Source of the DNA: Luzula sylvatica | Taxonomy: Eukaryota; Streptophyta; Magnoliopsida; Poales; Juncaceae | Assembly: GCA_946800325.1 (NCBI GenBank) | Contig: OX326956.1 | Location: 13,185,167-13,249,166 of the forward strand | Length of the DNA stretch: 64,000 nucleotides | Direction of reading: 5' to 3' | Shown: positions 1 to 10,800 of the stretch, one piece after another | Layout: each line of letters starts with the position of its first letter | Position numbering within the stretch: position 1 is the first letter of the stretch | Translations under genes and position numbers: made by a program | The notes under the pieces: generated by a model | Told to the model about the DNA's origin: nothing | Seen by the model: the letters and a program-made list of their open reading frames with translations, nothing else | Database searches by the model: none

Positions 1-423
1 AGAAAGTGATCAAATAAGCCACAAACTTATCTTTCCAGAAAAAAGGAAACCTAACCTAACTCAAAAAATTCAAATTTTGTTGTACCTTTCAAAAAAAAAT
101 CCTATCCCTATCTCTATCTCTTCCAAAAAATCATTGAATCATCACAAATTTTGAACCATAAAAATTCAAATCATTGATTCATCAACTATTTTTTGTTCTG
201 TTCCAATGATGGAAACACATTATTATTCGATTTATTCCGTTTAAACGAAAACATGTCTGAAATACCGAAACAAAAAGCATACAATTAATAACACATTTAT
301 AATATACTCTATATATTATATATAGATCGAATTTGTACTCCTTACAAGTTACGAACCTTCTAGAATTTCAACACATAAATCTAACATGTTGTCGAACGAA
401 CGAGCTATACAAAACTATAAGAC

Positions 424-448
424 AATAATAATAATAATAATAATAATT
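424..448. repeat. AAT trinucleotide microsatellite
   Basis: About eight tandem AAT units, read directly. It lies about 35 bp beyond the stop codon of the MYB gene, probably in its 3' UTR, so length variation could alter the transcript end. Otherwise an ordinary plant microsatellite. Confidence 0.9.
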
Positions 449-459
449 ATGATAATAAG

Positions 460-479
460 AATAAACTTTTGAGTTTATT
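460..479. other. 8-bp hairpin just after the MYB stop codon
   Basis: AATAAACT and AGTTTATT form a perfect 8-bp stem around a TTTG loop, beginning 3 nt past the TAA stop (484-482, minus strand). It overlaps a possible AATAAA signal. It may be chance in AT-rich DNA. Confidence 0.45.
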
Positions 480-481
480 TT

Positions 482-1507
482 TTAAAGAACCCTAATTGCT
501 CCAATCGCAGCATACTGAGAAGACGGTAATTTAGACGGCAATCCAATGCTGAGCTCCAACTCCGAGTCCATCACAACTGGACCCTCCTGTTCTTTTTCTC
601 CACTGGAGATCTGCAGTAATAATAATAAATTAATTTTTCAATTTCATTTTCTTTTTGGTTTTTTAATAACATACCGAATCATTGTAAGGATTATTAATGC
701 GCGAATCATCTTCGTTCACGATTTCGTCGTGTTTGATTTCAAACATGGTCGATCCTCCAGCCTGAAATTTCATAATCCAAAATCAAAATCAAATTTTGAA
801 AAATAAAAGAAAAAAAGGAATATTACCTTCTCGTTAATCTGAACATCGAAAAGGCTGGATCGTCGCTTCTTTTTCGAAGGATTAGTTTGTCGAAGAAAGT
901 ACTTTTGCGCGTGGCTGGCAACCTGCGTAGGCGTTCGTGTGGTCACGAAGCTTCTAGATATTCCTCTCCAGTCTCCTTTTCCTAACTTCTCCAGTCCTGC
1001 CAAAAACGTCCTGTGCTCCTCCTCCGTCCACGGCACCCCTGTCGATTACCAATCATATAAACTCAGGGACTGTTTTGCAAATTGTTGATTATTATCTACG
1101 TACGATTCGACTCAGATCCATCATATATATTTCTTTTCACAATTAATATTGTTGAACTACATTGCAATTATTGTGATCTCAATGGAAAATCGCCAAAAAA
1201 TTCATCTTCTCAATCCAATTAAGGCAAAACAACGAAGATTTACACGCAAAAAACAACAAAGGGGAAAAAGGAAAGTACCTTTCTTCCTCTCAAGTCCCGG
1301 ATCGCGTCTTCGTTTCCTATTCGACTTGAGAAGTCCACCATCGGAAGAATATCCAGCATGATCACCACCGCTGTTCTCGCCGGCCGGAGCAGCACATGAA
1401 ACGAGATTACCCATACTAGCACACTTCCTCATCACTTCCTCTCCTCCACCCACTTCTTCTTCGAAGATCCTCACACCGAACAACTTCAATCCCTTCGATT
1501 TCTCCAT
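482..1507 (-). CDS. MYB-related (SHAQKYF, single-repeat) transcription factor, four exons
   Basis: Exons on the minus strand: 1507-1279, 1038-827, 761-675 and 610-482 (stop TAA). All three introns (240, 65 and 64 nt) are GT-AG, and the joined frame is 657 nt, 218 residues. The start is the first ATG of the frame. An LFGVR motif lies at residues 9-13. The single MYB repeat at about 77-126 has W80 and W100, then [15 protein letters not shown], the plant SHAQKYF signature; a basic KKKRR stretch and SSLFDV follow. Near the C terminus LELSIGL (194-200) resembles an EAR repression motif. This architecture matches the MYBS/MYB1R1-like family of nuclear proteins that bind TATCCA or I-box-like sites in sugar, hormone, stress and circadian responses. 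Family membership is well supported; target genes and the repressor role are inferred. No break was seen. Confidence 0.93.
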
Positions 1508-1577
1508 TGCTACAATTCTCTCAAAGTCTCGATCTTTAGAAGAGGATTTTGCTTCGTTCTTTTCTTGTATATATGGA

Positions 1578-1586
1578 TTTTATATA
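1578..1586 (-). promoter_or_regulatory. possible TATA box of the MYB gene
   Basis: TATATAAAA on the minus strand lies about 70 nt upstream of the start codon, which would allow a 5' UTR of about 40 nt. A second TATATA run follows slightly closer to the gene. The region is AT-rich, so the call rests on spacing alone. Confidence 0.35.
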
Positions 1587-2703
1587 CGGAAAATTACGAC
1601 CTTGGATTTGCTTGTAATTACGTGCTTTGACATTATATCGACAAATAGATACCGTTCTTTCCGGAGTCTAGTCACCTCCCGGTGAGATCAAATTAACTTC
1701 ACTAAAGATTCGTCGTATTTACAGGGCTGTATTGCATGTGGACAGAGCAGCTCGATGTTAGTATTAGTATGTTATTATAAATATTAGACGTGTAAAGCAT
1801 TATTGTTAAAAGGACGCTTCTTAATGCGGTAACCATATCCTGAATTGTATTTAGTTAATATTTATTTCCATAAATTCACAATGATGGATCGAGATTTTAT
1901 GTGCTGACGTGTTTCGTGGTATTAATAAAAGAACATGATTTTGGGTTAAATAACGAGAATGCCACCGTTCTGGGAATCTTGTCGTCTTGTGCTATCTGAA
2001 AATGAAATGCTCTGCAGTTATTAATACTGGACTTGTCCAGTTTATGTATTTTGGATAAAGATTTTTTTTGTTAGTTTCCTAATTTAAGGATATGTTAGAA
2101 AGTACATAATTTCGGTAAGGAACAAAAAAGAAACTATTTCTTTTAGGACAAGATTTTATTATGATTGGATTGGAAAATTTGGATATATAAAAGGATAAAA
2201 TCTATAGAATCACAGAATCAAATAAAGAATAATAAATATAATGGTAAAAAATAACAATCAAATTAATTAATGTCAAATCAAGTTGAAATATCACACTAGA
2301 TAATACCTATGAACTAATTGTTGTTTTTTTAATCGAAGTAAATTCCGAAAATAGTATTTTTTTTTTATTAAATTTATATAATATACAACTTACAAGGCTT
2401 GACTTTTCTTAAGAAATTAAAATAAAAAAGTACATATTGATAGAAATAAATATTATGGACAGATGTAAAAATATAGTTAATTAATATTTGTTGACCAAAA
2501 TTAATTTACCACCGGCCATTGTTAAAAAAATGTTTACCACCCTTTAATGAATCATGACACAATGCACATTGTTTAATTAATTATTATGATTAATTCTTAA
2601 AATAACCCTCTTTGATAATTTATTGCATAAATGATATAGTCTTTGTACCCAATCCTTCTTTAGAGATCAAGTGATAAATGCATATTACTTTTTTGTCATC
2701 CAA

Positions 2704-2721
2704 GGATAAAATCTTTTATCC
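2704..2721. repeat. inverted GGATAAAA/TTTTATCC pair
   Basis: A perfect 8-bp inverted repeat, GGATAAAA and TTTTATCC, with a 2-bp spacer; another GGATAAG follows at 2730. GGATA/TATCC is the core bound by MYBS-type single-repeat MYBs, the family of the adjacent gene. Feedback regulation is only a conjecture, and it lies 1.2 kb from the start codon. Confidence 0.45.
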
Positions 2722-3130
2722 TATTTTAAGGATAAGATCATAAATAATATCTGATCAAGCAATGGATTATATATTTTTTTACATTTTCTTAAGGGATAGC
2801 TAAATACTATCTAAATATCTCAATGGTATATTTTTAGGATAATGATATTGACAATAAATAATATTATTGTGAACAGAAAATTTAAACTTGAAATGATAAT
2901 TTTATTTTTAATTCATGTCAAATTTAAATGAAATTTTTTATTTTTAATATTTATTTTTTCTGTCAAAAACACTATCCTATTTTTAAACAAATAGTTACAT
3001 CGGTAAATATCATATTTTTTTTTAATCAAAGCATACATAAATGATTAAAACAATATCTGAATGATTAAAATTTAATTTTGACATTTAGATTTAAATAAAA
3101 TTTTATGACTCTGTTGGCCATATAAAAATG

Positions 3131-3206
3131 TTGATCGAAGCCCTCATCTTACAATTAGTTCAGGACATGAAATCACCAAAGACTTTTGATCGAAGCCCTC
3201 ATCTTA
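3131..3206. repeat. 21-bp direct repeat, 55 bp apart
   Basis: Positions 3131-3151 and 3186-3206 are identical (starting TTGATCGAAGCCC). No further copies were noticed in the window. Probably a small local duplication. Confidence 0.8.
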
Positions 3207-3592
3207 TAATTTGTCTAATTATTTTAGGAAGGTAATTATAGACTATAGATTATAGATAATTTATCTAAATAGTTAAGAATAATATTATAATTATTATAGG
3301 TGAGTTAGTGCATACTTAGTAAATAATAAATTTTATTTACTGTGCTAATTAACAATAAACTTGAACAGTAGAGGCGAGTAAGTGCAAACTTGAACATTTA
3401 AACTTGATTATTCACATGAATTTACACTTACTAATTAACAAGATAATTAAAATAATTAAAATTCTTAATTATTTAAACTTGATTTTAAAAACTGCCAAGC
3501 CTATTTAAACTTGCATCCATGCGTCTACAAAATAATTAAACTTGCTATTAAAATACTAACTATACATGAGTTTACATTTAAACTTGATTATT

Positions 3593-3670
3593 CACTTAAT
3601 TTTTTTTTTGTAATTAACACCCAATTAACTTGACTATCCACTTAATTATTTTTTGTAATTAACACCCAAT
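3593..3670. repeat. about 33-bp direct repeat next to the satellite edge
   Basis: 3593-3625 and 3639-3670 share CACTTAATT, a T-rich run and GTAATTAACACCCAAT, differing in T-tract length. They lie 215 bp before the satellite begins. Confidence 0.75.
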
Positions 3671-3885
3671 GAACAAGTAATTCAAAGATTTTATTTTTGA
3701 CAAAGCACCATCACAATAAGTTTTTATTCAATTTAACTTCCCTGCACGCATACTAGTTAACAACAAAACATATAATTAGAACCAAATTAATGATAGTGAT
3801 TAAAAGTCAATTTATTTACACATTTCGATATTAATATACTTAATTATACAAATTAAAACCTAAATAAATTCAAAATGGTCAAAAT

Positions 3886-5380
3886 TCGAACGATTTGAGG
3901 AGTTCAAATAACGTGTTTTTAGATCATTTGTATCGTATATTTTACAACATAACTTTTCACCAAATTTTACAAACACTAAGAAATTTTGTTTTTCGATTCA
4001 AAACAATCCTTTAACGCTTTGAGGAGTTCAAATAACGTGTTTTTAAATCATTTGTATCGTATCTTTTACGACAGAACTTTTCACCAAATTTTACAAACAC
4101 TAAGAAAATTTGTTTTTCGATTCAAAACACACTTTTAACGCTTCGAGGAGTATAAATAACGTGTTTTTAGATCATTTGTATCGTATATTTTAGTACGTAA
4201 CTTTTCACCAATTTTTCAAACACTAAGAAAAAGTTTGTTTTTCGATTCGAAACAAACATTTAACGCTTTGAGGAGTTCAAATATCGTGTTTTTAGATCAT
4301 TTGTATCGTATCTTTTACAAGATAACTTTTCACCAAATTTTACAAACACAAAGAAATTTTGTTTTTCGATTCAAAACACACTTTTAACGCTTTGAAGAGT
4401 TTAAATAACGTGTTTTTAGATCATTTGTATCGTATCTTTCACTACATAACTTTTCACCAAATTTTACAAACACTAAGAAAGTTTGTTTTTCGATTCAAAA
4501 CACACTTTTAACGCTTTGAGGAGTTCAAATAACGTGTTTTTAGATCATTTGTATCGTATCTTTTACTACGTAACTTTTCACAAAATTTTACAAACACTAA
4601 GAAAGTTTGTTTTTCGATTCAAAACACACTTTTAACGCTTTGTGGAGTTCGAATAACGTGTTTATAGATCATTTGTATTGTATCTTTTACTACATAACTT
4701 TTCACCAAACTTTACAAACACTAAAAAAGTTTGTTTTTCGATTCGAAACAATCTTTCAACGCTTTGAGGAGGTCAAATAACGTGTTTCTAGATCATTTGT
4801 ATCGTATTTTTTACTACATAACTTTTCTACAAATTTTACGAACACGCCGAAAGTTTGTTTTTCGATTCAAAACACACTTTTAACGCTTTGAGGAGTTCAA
4901 ATAACGTGTTTTTAGATCATTTGTATTGTATATTCTACTACGTAACTTTTCACCAAATTTTACAAACACTAAGAAAGTTTGTTTTTCGATTCAAAACAAA
5001 CTTTTAACGCTTTGAGGAGTTCAAATAACGTGTTATTAGATTATTTGTATCGTATCTTTTACTACATAACTTTTTACCAAAGTTTACAAACACTAAGAAA
5101 GTTTGTTTTTCGATTCAAAACAATCCTTTAACGCTTTGAGGAGTTCAAATAACGTGTTTTTCGATCATTTGTATCGTATCTTTTACTGCATAACTTTTCA
5201 TCAAATTTTATAAACACTACTAAGAAAGTTTATTTTTCGATTCAAAACAATCTTTTAACACTTTGAGGAGTTCAAAAAACGTGTTTTTAGCTCATATGTA
5301 TCGTATCTTTTACACCGTAACTTTTCACCAAATTTTACAAACACTAAGAAAGTTTGTTTTTCGATTCAAAACAAACATTT
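3886..5380 (+). repeat. diverged edge of the satellite array
   Basis: About 12 monomers that differ from the core: ATTTTACAAACAC rather than ATTTCACAAACAC, and AACACACTTTTAACG or AACAATCCTTTAACG rather than AACAAGATTTTAACG, plus many private substitutions. This fits the expectation that array edges are homogenised least by unequal exchange. Confidence 0.85.
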
Positions 5381-7454
5381 AACGCTCTGAGGAGTTCAAA
5401 CAACGTGTTTTTAGATCATTTGTATCGTATCTTTTACTACGTAATTTTCCACCAAATTTTACAAACACTAAGAAAGTTTGTTTTTCGATTCAAAACAATC
5501 TTTGAACGCTTTGAGGAGTTCAAATAACATGTTTTTAGATCATTTGTATCGAAGGTTTGTTTTTCGATTCAAAACAAGATTTTAACGCTTTGAGAAGTTC
5601 AAATAACGTGTTTTTAGATCATTTGTATCGTATCTTTTAGTACATAACTTTTCACCAAATTTCACAAACACTAAGAAAGTTTGTTTTTCGATTCAAAACC
5701 AGATTTGAACGCTTTGAGGAGTTCAAATAACGTGTTTTTAGATCATTTGTATCGTATCTTTTAGTACATAACTTTTCACCAAATTTCACAAACACTAAGA
5801 TAGTTTGTTTTTCGATTCAAAACAAGATTTTAATGCTTTGAGGAGTTCAAATAACGTGTTTTTAGATCATTTGTATCGTATCTTTTACTATTTAACTTTT
5901 CACCAAATTTCACAAACACTAAGAAAGTTTGTTTTTCGATTCAAAATAAGATTTGAACGCTTTGAGGAGTTCAAATAACGTGTTTTAAGATCATTTGTAT
6001 CGTATCTTTTAGTACATAACTTTTCACCAAATTTCACAAACACTAAGATAGTTTGTTTTTCGATTCAAAACAAGATTTGAACGCTTTGAGCAGTTCAAAT
6101 AACGTGTTTTTAGATCATTTGTATCGTATCTTTTACTACATAACTTTTCACCAAATTTCACAAACACTAAGAAAGTTTGTTTTTCGATTCAAAACAAAAT
6201 TTTAACTCTTTGAGGAGTTCAAATAACGTGTTTTTAGATCATTTGTATCGTATCTTTTAGAACATAACTTTTCACCAAATTTCACAAACGTTAAGAAAGT
6301 TTGTTTTTCGATTCAAAACAAGATTTTAACGCTTTGAGGAGTTCAAATAACGTGTTTTTAGATAATTTGTATCGTATCTTTTAGTACATAACTTTTCACT
6401 AAATTTCTGAAACACTAAGAAAGTTTGTTTTTCGATTCAAAACAAGATTTGAACGCTTTGAGTTGTTCAAATAACGTGTTTTTAGATCATTTGTATCGTA
6501 TCTTTTAGTACATATCTTTTCACCAAATTTCACAAACACTAAGATAGTTTGTTTTTCGATTCAAAACAAGATTTTAACGCTTTGAGGAGTTCAAATAACG
6601 TGTTTTTAGATCATTTGTATCGTATCTTTTACTACATAACTTTTCACCAAATTTCACAAACACTAAGAAAGTTTGTTTTTAGATTCAAAACAAGATTTTA
6701 ACGCATTGAGGAGTTCAAATAACGTGTTTTTAGATCATTTGAATCGTATCTTTTACTACATAACTTTTCACCAAATTTCACAAACACTAAGAAAGTTTGT
6801 TTTTCGATTCAAAACAAGATTTGAACGCTTTGAGGAGTTCAAATAATTTGTTTTTAGATCATTTGTATCGTATCTTTTACTACATAACTTTTCACCAAAT
6901 TTCACAAACACTAAGAAAGTTTGTTTTTCGATTCAAAACAAGATTTTAACGCTTTGAGGAGTTCAAATAACGTGTTTTTAGATCATTTGTATCGTATCTT
7001 TTACTACATAACTTTTCACCAAATTTCACAAACACTAAGAAACTTTGTTTTTCGATTCAAAACAAAATTTTAACGCTTTGAGGAGTTCAAATAACGTGTT
7101 TTTAGATCATTTGTATCGTATCTTTTAGAACATAACTTTTCACCAAATTTCACAAACGCTAAGAAAGTTTGTTTTTCGATTCAAAACAAGATTTTAACGC
7201 TTTGAGGAGTTCAAATAACGTGTTTTTAGATCATTTGTATCGTATCTTTTAGTACATAACTTTTCACCAAATTTCACAAACACTAAGAAAGTTTGTTTTT
7301 CGATTCAAAACATGATTTTAACGCTTTGAGGAGTTCAAATAACGTGTTTTTAGATCATTTGTATCGTATCTTTTAGTACATAACTTTTCACCAAATTTCA
7401 CAAACACTAAGAAAGTTTGTTTTTCGATTCAAAACAAGATTTGAACGCTTTGAG

Positions 7455-8198
7455 GAGTGCAAATAACGTGTTTTAAGATCATTTGTATCGTATATTTTAG
7501 TACATAACTTTTCCCCAAATTTCACAAACACTAAGAAAGTTTGTTTTTCGTTTCAAAACAAGATTTGAACGCTTTGAGGAGTTCAAATAACGTGTTTTTA
7601 GATCATTTGTATCGTATCATTTAGTACATAACTTTTCACCAAATTTCACAAACACTAAGAAAGTTTGTTTTTCGATTCAAAACAAGATTTGAACGCTTTG
7701 AGGAGTGCAAATAACGTGTTTTAAGATCATTTGTATCGTATATTTTAGTACATAACTTTTCCCCAAATTTCACAAACACTAAGAAAGTTTGTTTTTCGTT
7801 TCAAAACAAGATTTGAACGCTTTGAGGAGTTCAAATAACGTGTTTTTAGATCATTTGTATCGTATCTTTTAGTACATAACTTTTCACCAAATTTCACAAA
7901 CACTAAGAAAGTTTGTTTTTCGATTCAAAACAAGATTTGAACGCTTTGAGGAGTGCAAATAACGTGTTTTAAGATCATTTGTATCGTATATTTTAGTACA
8001 TAACTTTTCCCCAAATTTCACAAACACTAAGAAAGTTTGTTTTTCGTTTCAAAACAAGATTTGAACGCTTTGAGGAGTTCAAATAACGTGTTTTTAGATC
8101 ATTTGTATCGTATCATTTAGTACATAACTTTTCACCAAATTTCACAAACACTAAGCTAGTTTGTTTTTCGATTCAAAACAAGATTTTAACGCTTCGAG
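7455..8198 (+). repeat. dimeric (248-bp) sub-repeat, three copies
   Basis: The distinctive GAGGAGTGC monomer followed by one with TTTCGTTTC recurs at 7455, 7703 and 7951, exactly 248 bp apart. A local two-monomer amplification inside unit A. Confidence 0.85.
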
Positions 8199-10800
8199 GA
8201 GTTCAAATAACGTGTTTTTAGATCGTTTGTATCGTATCTTTTACTACATAACTTTTCACCAAATTTCACAAACACTAAGAAAGTTTGTTTTTCGATTCAA
8301 AACATAATTTTAACGCTTTGAGGAGTTCAAATAACGTGTTTTTAGATCATTTGTATCGTATCTTTTAGAACATAACTTTTCACCAAATTTCACAAACGCT
8401 AAGAAAGTTTGTTTTTCGATTGAAAACAAGATTTTAACGATTTGAGGAGTTCAAATAACGTGTTTTTAGATCATTTGTAACGTATCTTTTAGTACATAAC
8501 TTTTCACCAAATTTCACAAACACTAAGAAAGTTTGTTTTTCGATTCAAAAGAAGATTTGAACGCTTTGAGGAGTTCAAATAACGTGTTTTTAGATCATTT
8601 GTATAGTATCTTTTAGTACGTAACTTTTCACCAAATTTCACAAACACTAAGATAGTTTGTTTTTCGATTCAAAACAAGATTTTAACGTTTGAGGAGTTCA
8701 AATAACTTGTTTTTAGATCATTTGTATCGTATCTTTTACTACATAACTTTTCACCAAATTTCGCAAACACTAAGAAAGTTTGTTTTTCGATTCAAAACAA
8801 GATTTGAACGCTTTGAGGAGTTCAAATAACGTGTTTTAAGATCATTTGTATCGTATCTTTTAGTACATAACTTTTCACCAAATTTCACAAACACTAAGAT
8901 AGTTTGTTTTTCGATTCAAAACAAGATTTGAACGCTTTAGCAGTTCAAATAACGTGTTTTTAGATAATTTGTATCGTATATTTTACTACATAACTTTACA
9001 CCAAATTTCACAAACACTAAGATAGTTTGTTTTTCGATTCAAAACAAGATTTTAACGCTTTGAGCAGTTCAGATAACGTGTTTTTAGATCATTTGTATCG
9101 TATCTTTTAGTACATAACTTTTCACCAAATTTCACAAACGCTAAGAAAGTTTGTTTTTCGATTCAAAACATGATTTGAACGCTTTGAGGAGTTCAAATAA
9201 CGTGTTTTTCGATCATTTGTATCGTATCTTTTAGTACATAACTTTTCACCAAATTTCACTAACACTAAGATAGTTTGTTTTTCGATTCAAAACAAGATTT
9301 TAACGCTTTGAGGAGTTCAAATAACGTGTTTTTAGATCATTTGTATCGTATCTTTTACTACATAACTTTTCCCCAAATTTCACAAACACTAAGAAAGTTT
9401 GTTTTTCGATTCAAAACAAGATTTGAACGCTTTGAGGAGTTCAAATAACGTGTTTTTAGATCATTTGTATCGTATCATTTAGTACATAACTTTTCACCAA
9501 ATTTCACAAACACTAAGCTAGTTTGTTTTTCGATTCAAAACAAGATTTTAACGCTTCGAGGAGTTCAAATAACGTGTTTTTAGATCGTTTGTATCGTATC
9601 TTTTACTACATAACTTTTCACCAAATTTCACAAACACTAAGAAAGTTTGTTTTTCGATTCAAAACATAATTTTAACGCTTTGAGGAGTTCAAATAACGTG
9701 TTTTTAGATCATTTGTATCGTATCTTTTAGAACATAACTTTTCACCAAATTTCACAAACGCTAAGAAAGTTTGTTTTTCGATTGAAAACAAGATTTTAAC
9801 GATTTGAGGAGTTCAAATAACGTGTTTTTAGATCATTTGTATCGTATCTTTTAGTACATAACTTTTCACCAAATTTCACAAACACTAAGAAAGTTTGTTT
9901 TTCGATTCAAAAGAAGATTTGAACGCTTTGAGGAGTTCAAATAACGTGTTTTTAGATCATTTGTATAGTATCTTTTAGTACGTAACTTTTCACCAAATTT
10001 CACAAACACTAAGATAGTTTGTTTTTCGATTCAAAACAAGATTTTAACGTTTGAGGAGTTCAAATAACTTGTTTTTAGATCATTTGTATCGTATCTTTTA
10101 CTACATAACTTTTCACCAAATTTCGCAAACACTAAGAAAGTTTGTTTTTCGATTCAAAACAAGATTTGAACGCTTTGAGGAGTTCAAATAACGTGTTTTA
10201 AGATCATTTGTATCGTATCTTTTAGTACATAACTTTTCACCAAATTTCACAAACACTAAGATAGTTTGTTTTTCGATTCAAAACAAGATTTGAACGCTTT
10301 AGCAGTTCAAATAACGTGTTTTTAGATAATTTGTATCGTATATTTTACTACATAACTTTACACCAAATTTCACAAACACTAAGATAGTTTGTTTTTCGAT
10401 TCAAAACAAGATTTTAACGCTTTGAGCAGTTCAGATAACGTGTTTTTAGATCATTTGTATCGTATCTTTTAGTACATAACTTTTCACCAAATTTCACAAA
10501 CGCTAAGAAAGTTTGTTTTTCGATTCAAAACATGATTTGAACGCTTTGAGGAGTTCAAATAACGTGTTTTTCGATCATTTGTATCGTATCTTTTAGTACA
10601 TAACTTTTCACCAAATTTCACTAACACTAAGATAGTTTGTTTTTCGATTCAAAACAAGATTTTAACGCTTTGAGGAGTTCAAATAACGTGTTTTTAGATC
10701 ATTTGTATCGTATCTTTTACTACATAACTTTTCCCCAAATTTCACAAACACTAAGAAAGTTTGTTTTTCGATTCAAAACAAGATTTGAACGCTTTGAGGA
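8030..10800 (+). repeat. 11-monomer (1,362-bp) tandem duplication
   Basis: Marker variants recur with a 1,362-bp offset: TATCATTTAG at 8111 and 9473, AACATAATTTT near 8302 and 9664, GATTGAAAACAAG near 8419 and 9781. The copies look nearly identical (one difference noted, near 8478 versus 9840). Boundaries are approximate. Confidence 0.85.

Larger units (their letters stand above)
1..481. other. 3' flank of the MYB gene, AT-rich
   Basis: No coding sequence recognised. This is downstream of the minus-strand MYB gene and should hold its 3' UTR and polyadenylation region; several AATAAA-like strings occur on the minus strand just after the stop, but none is decisive. It also contains a TA-rich run near 295-330 and the trinucleotide microsatellite listed separately. 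Confidence 0.6.
1600..3885. other. AT-rich intergenic DNA between MYB gene and satellite
   Basis: No ORF, RNA gene or recognisable transposon seen on either strand. It should contain the distal promoter of the MYB gene. Several GGATA/TATCC strings occur, for example near 2053, 2088, 2193, 2704, 2717, 2730, 2838 and 2971. Short direct repeats near 3131-3206 and 3593-3670 suggest local slippage or deletion scars. Satellite similarity begins abruptly at about 3886. Confidence 0.6.

Noticed and set aside
546..806. 86-residue plus-strand ORF over the MYB gene
   Set aside because: Antisense shadow of MYB exons 3 and 4 and their introns, where the minus strand has a complete spliced frame.
1149..1361. 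70-residue plus-strand ORF
   Set aside because: Antisense to MYB exon 1 and intron 1; no family resemblance.
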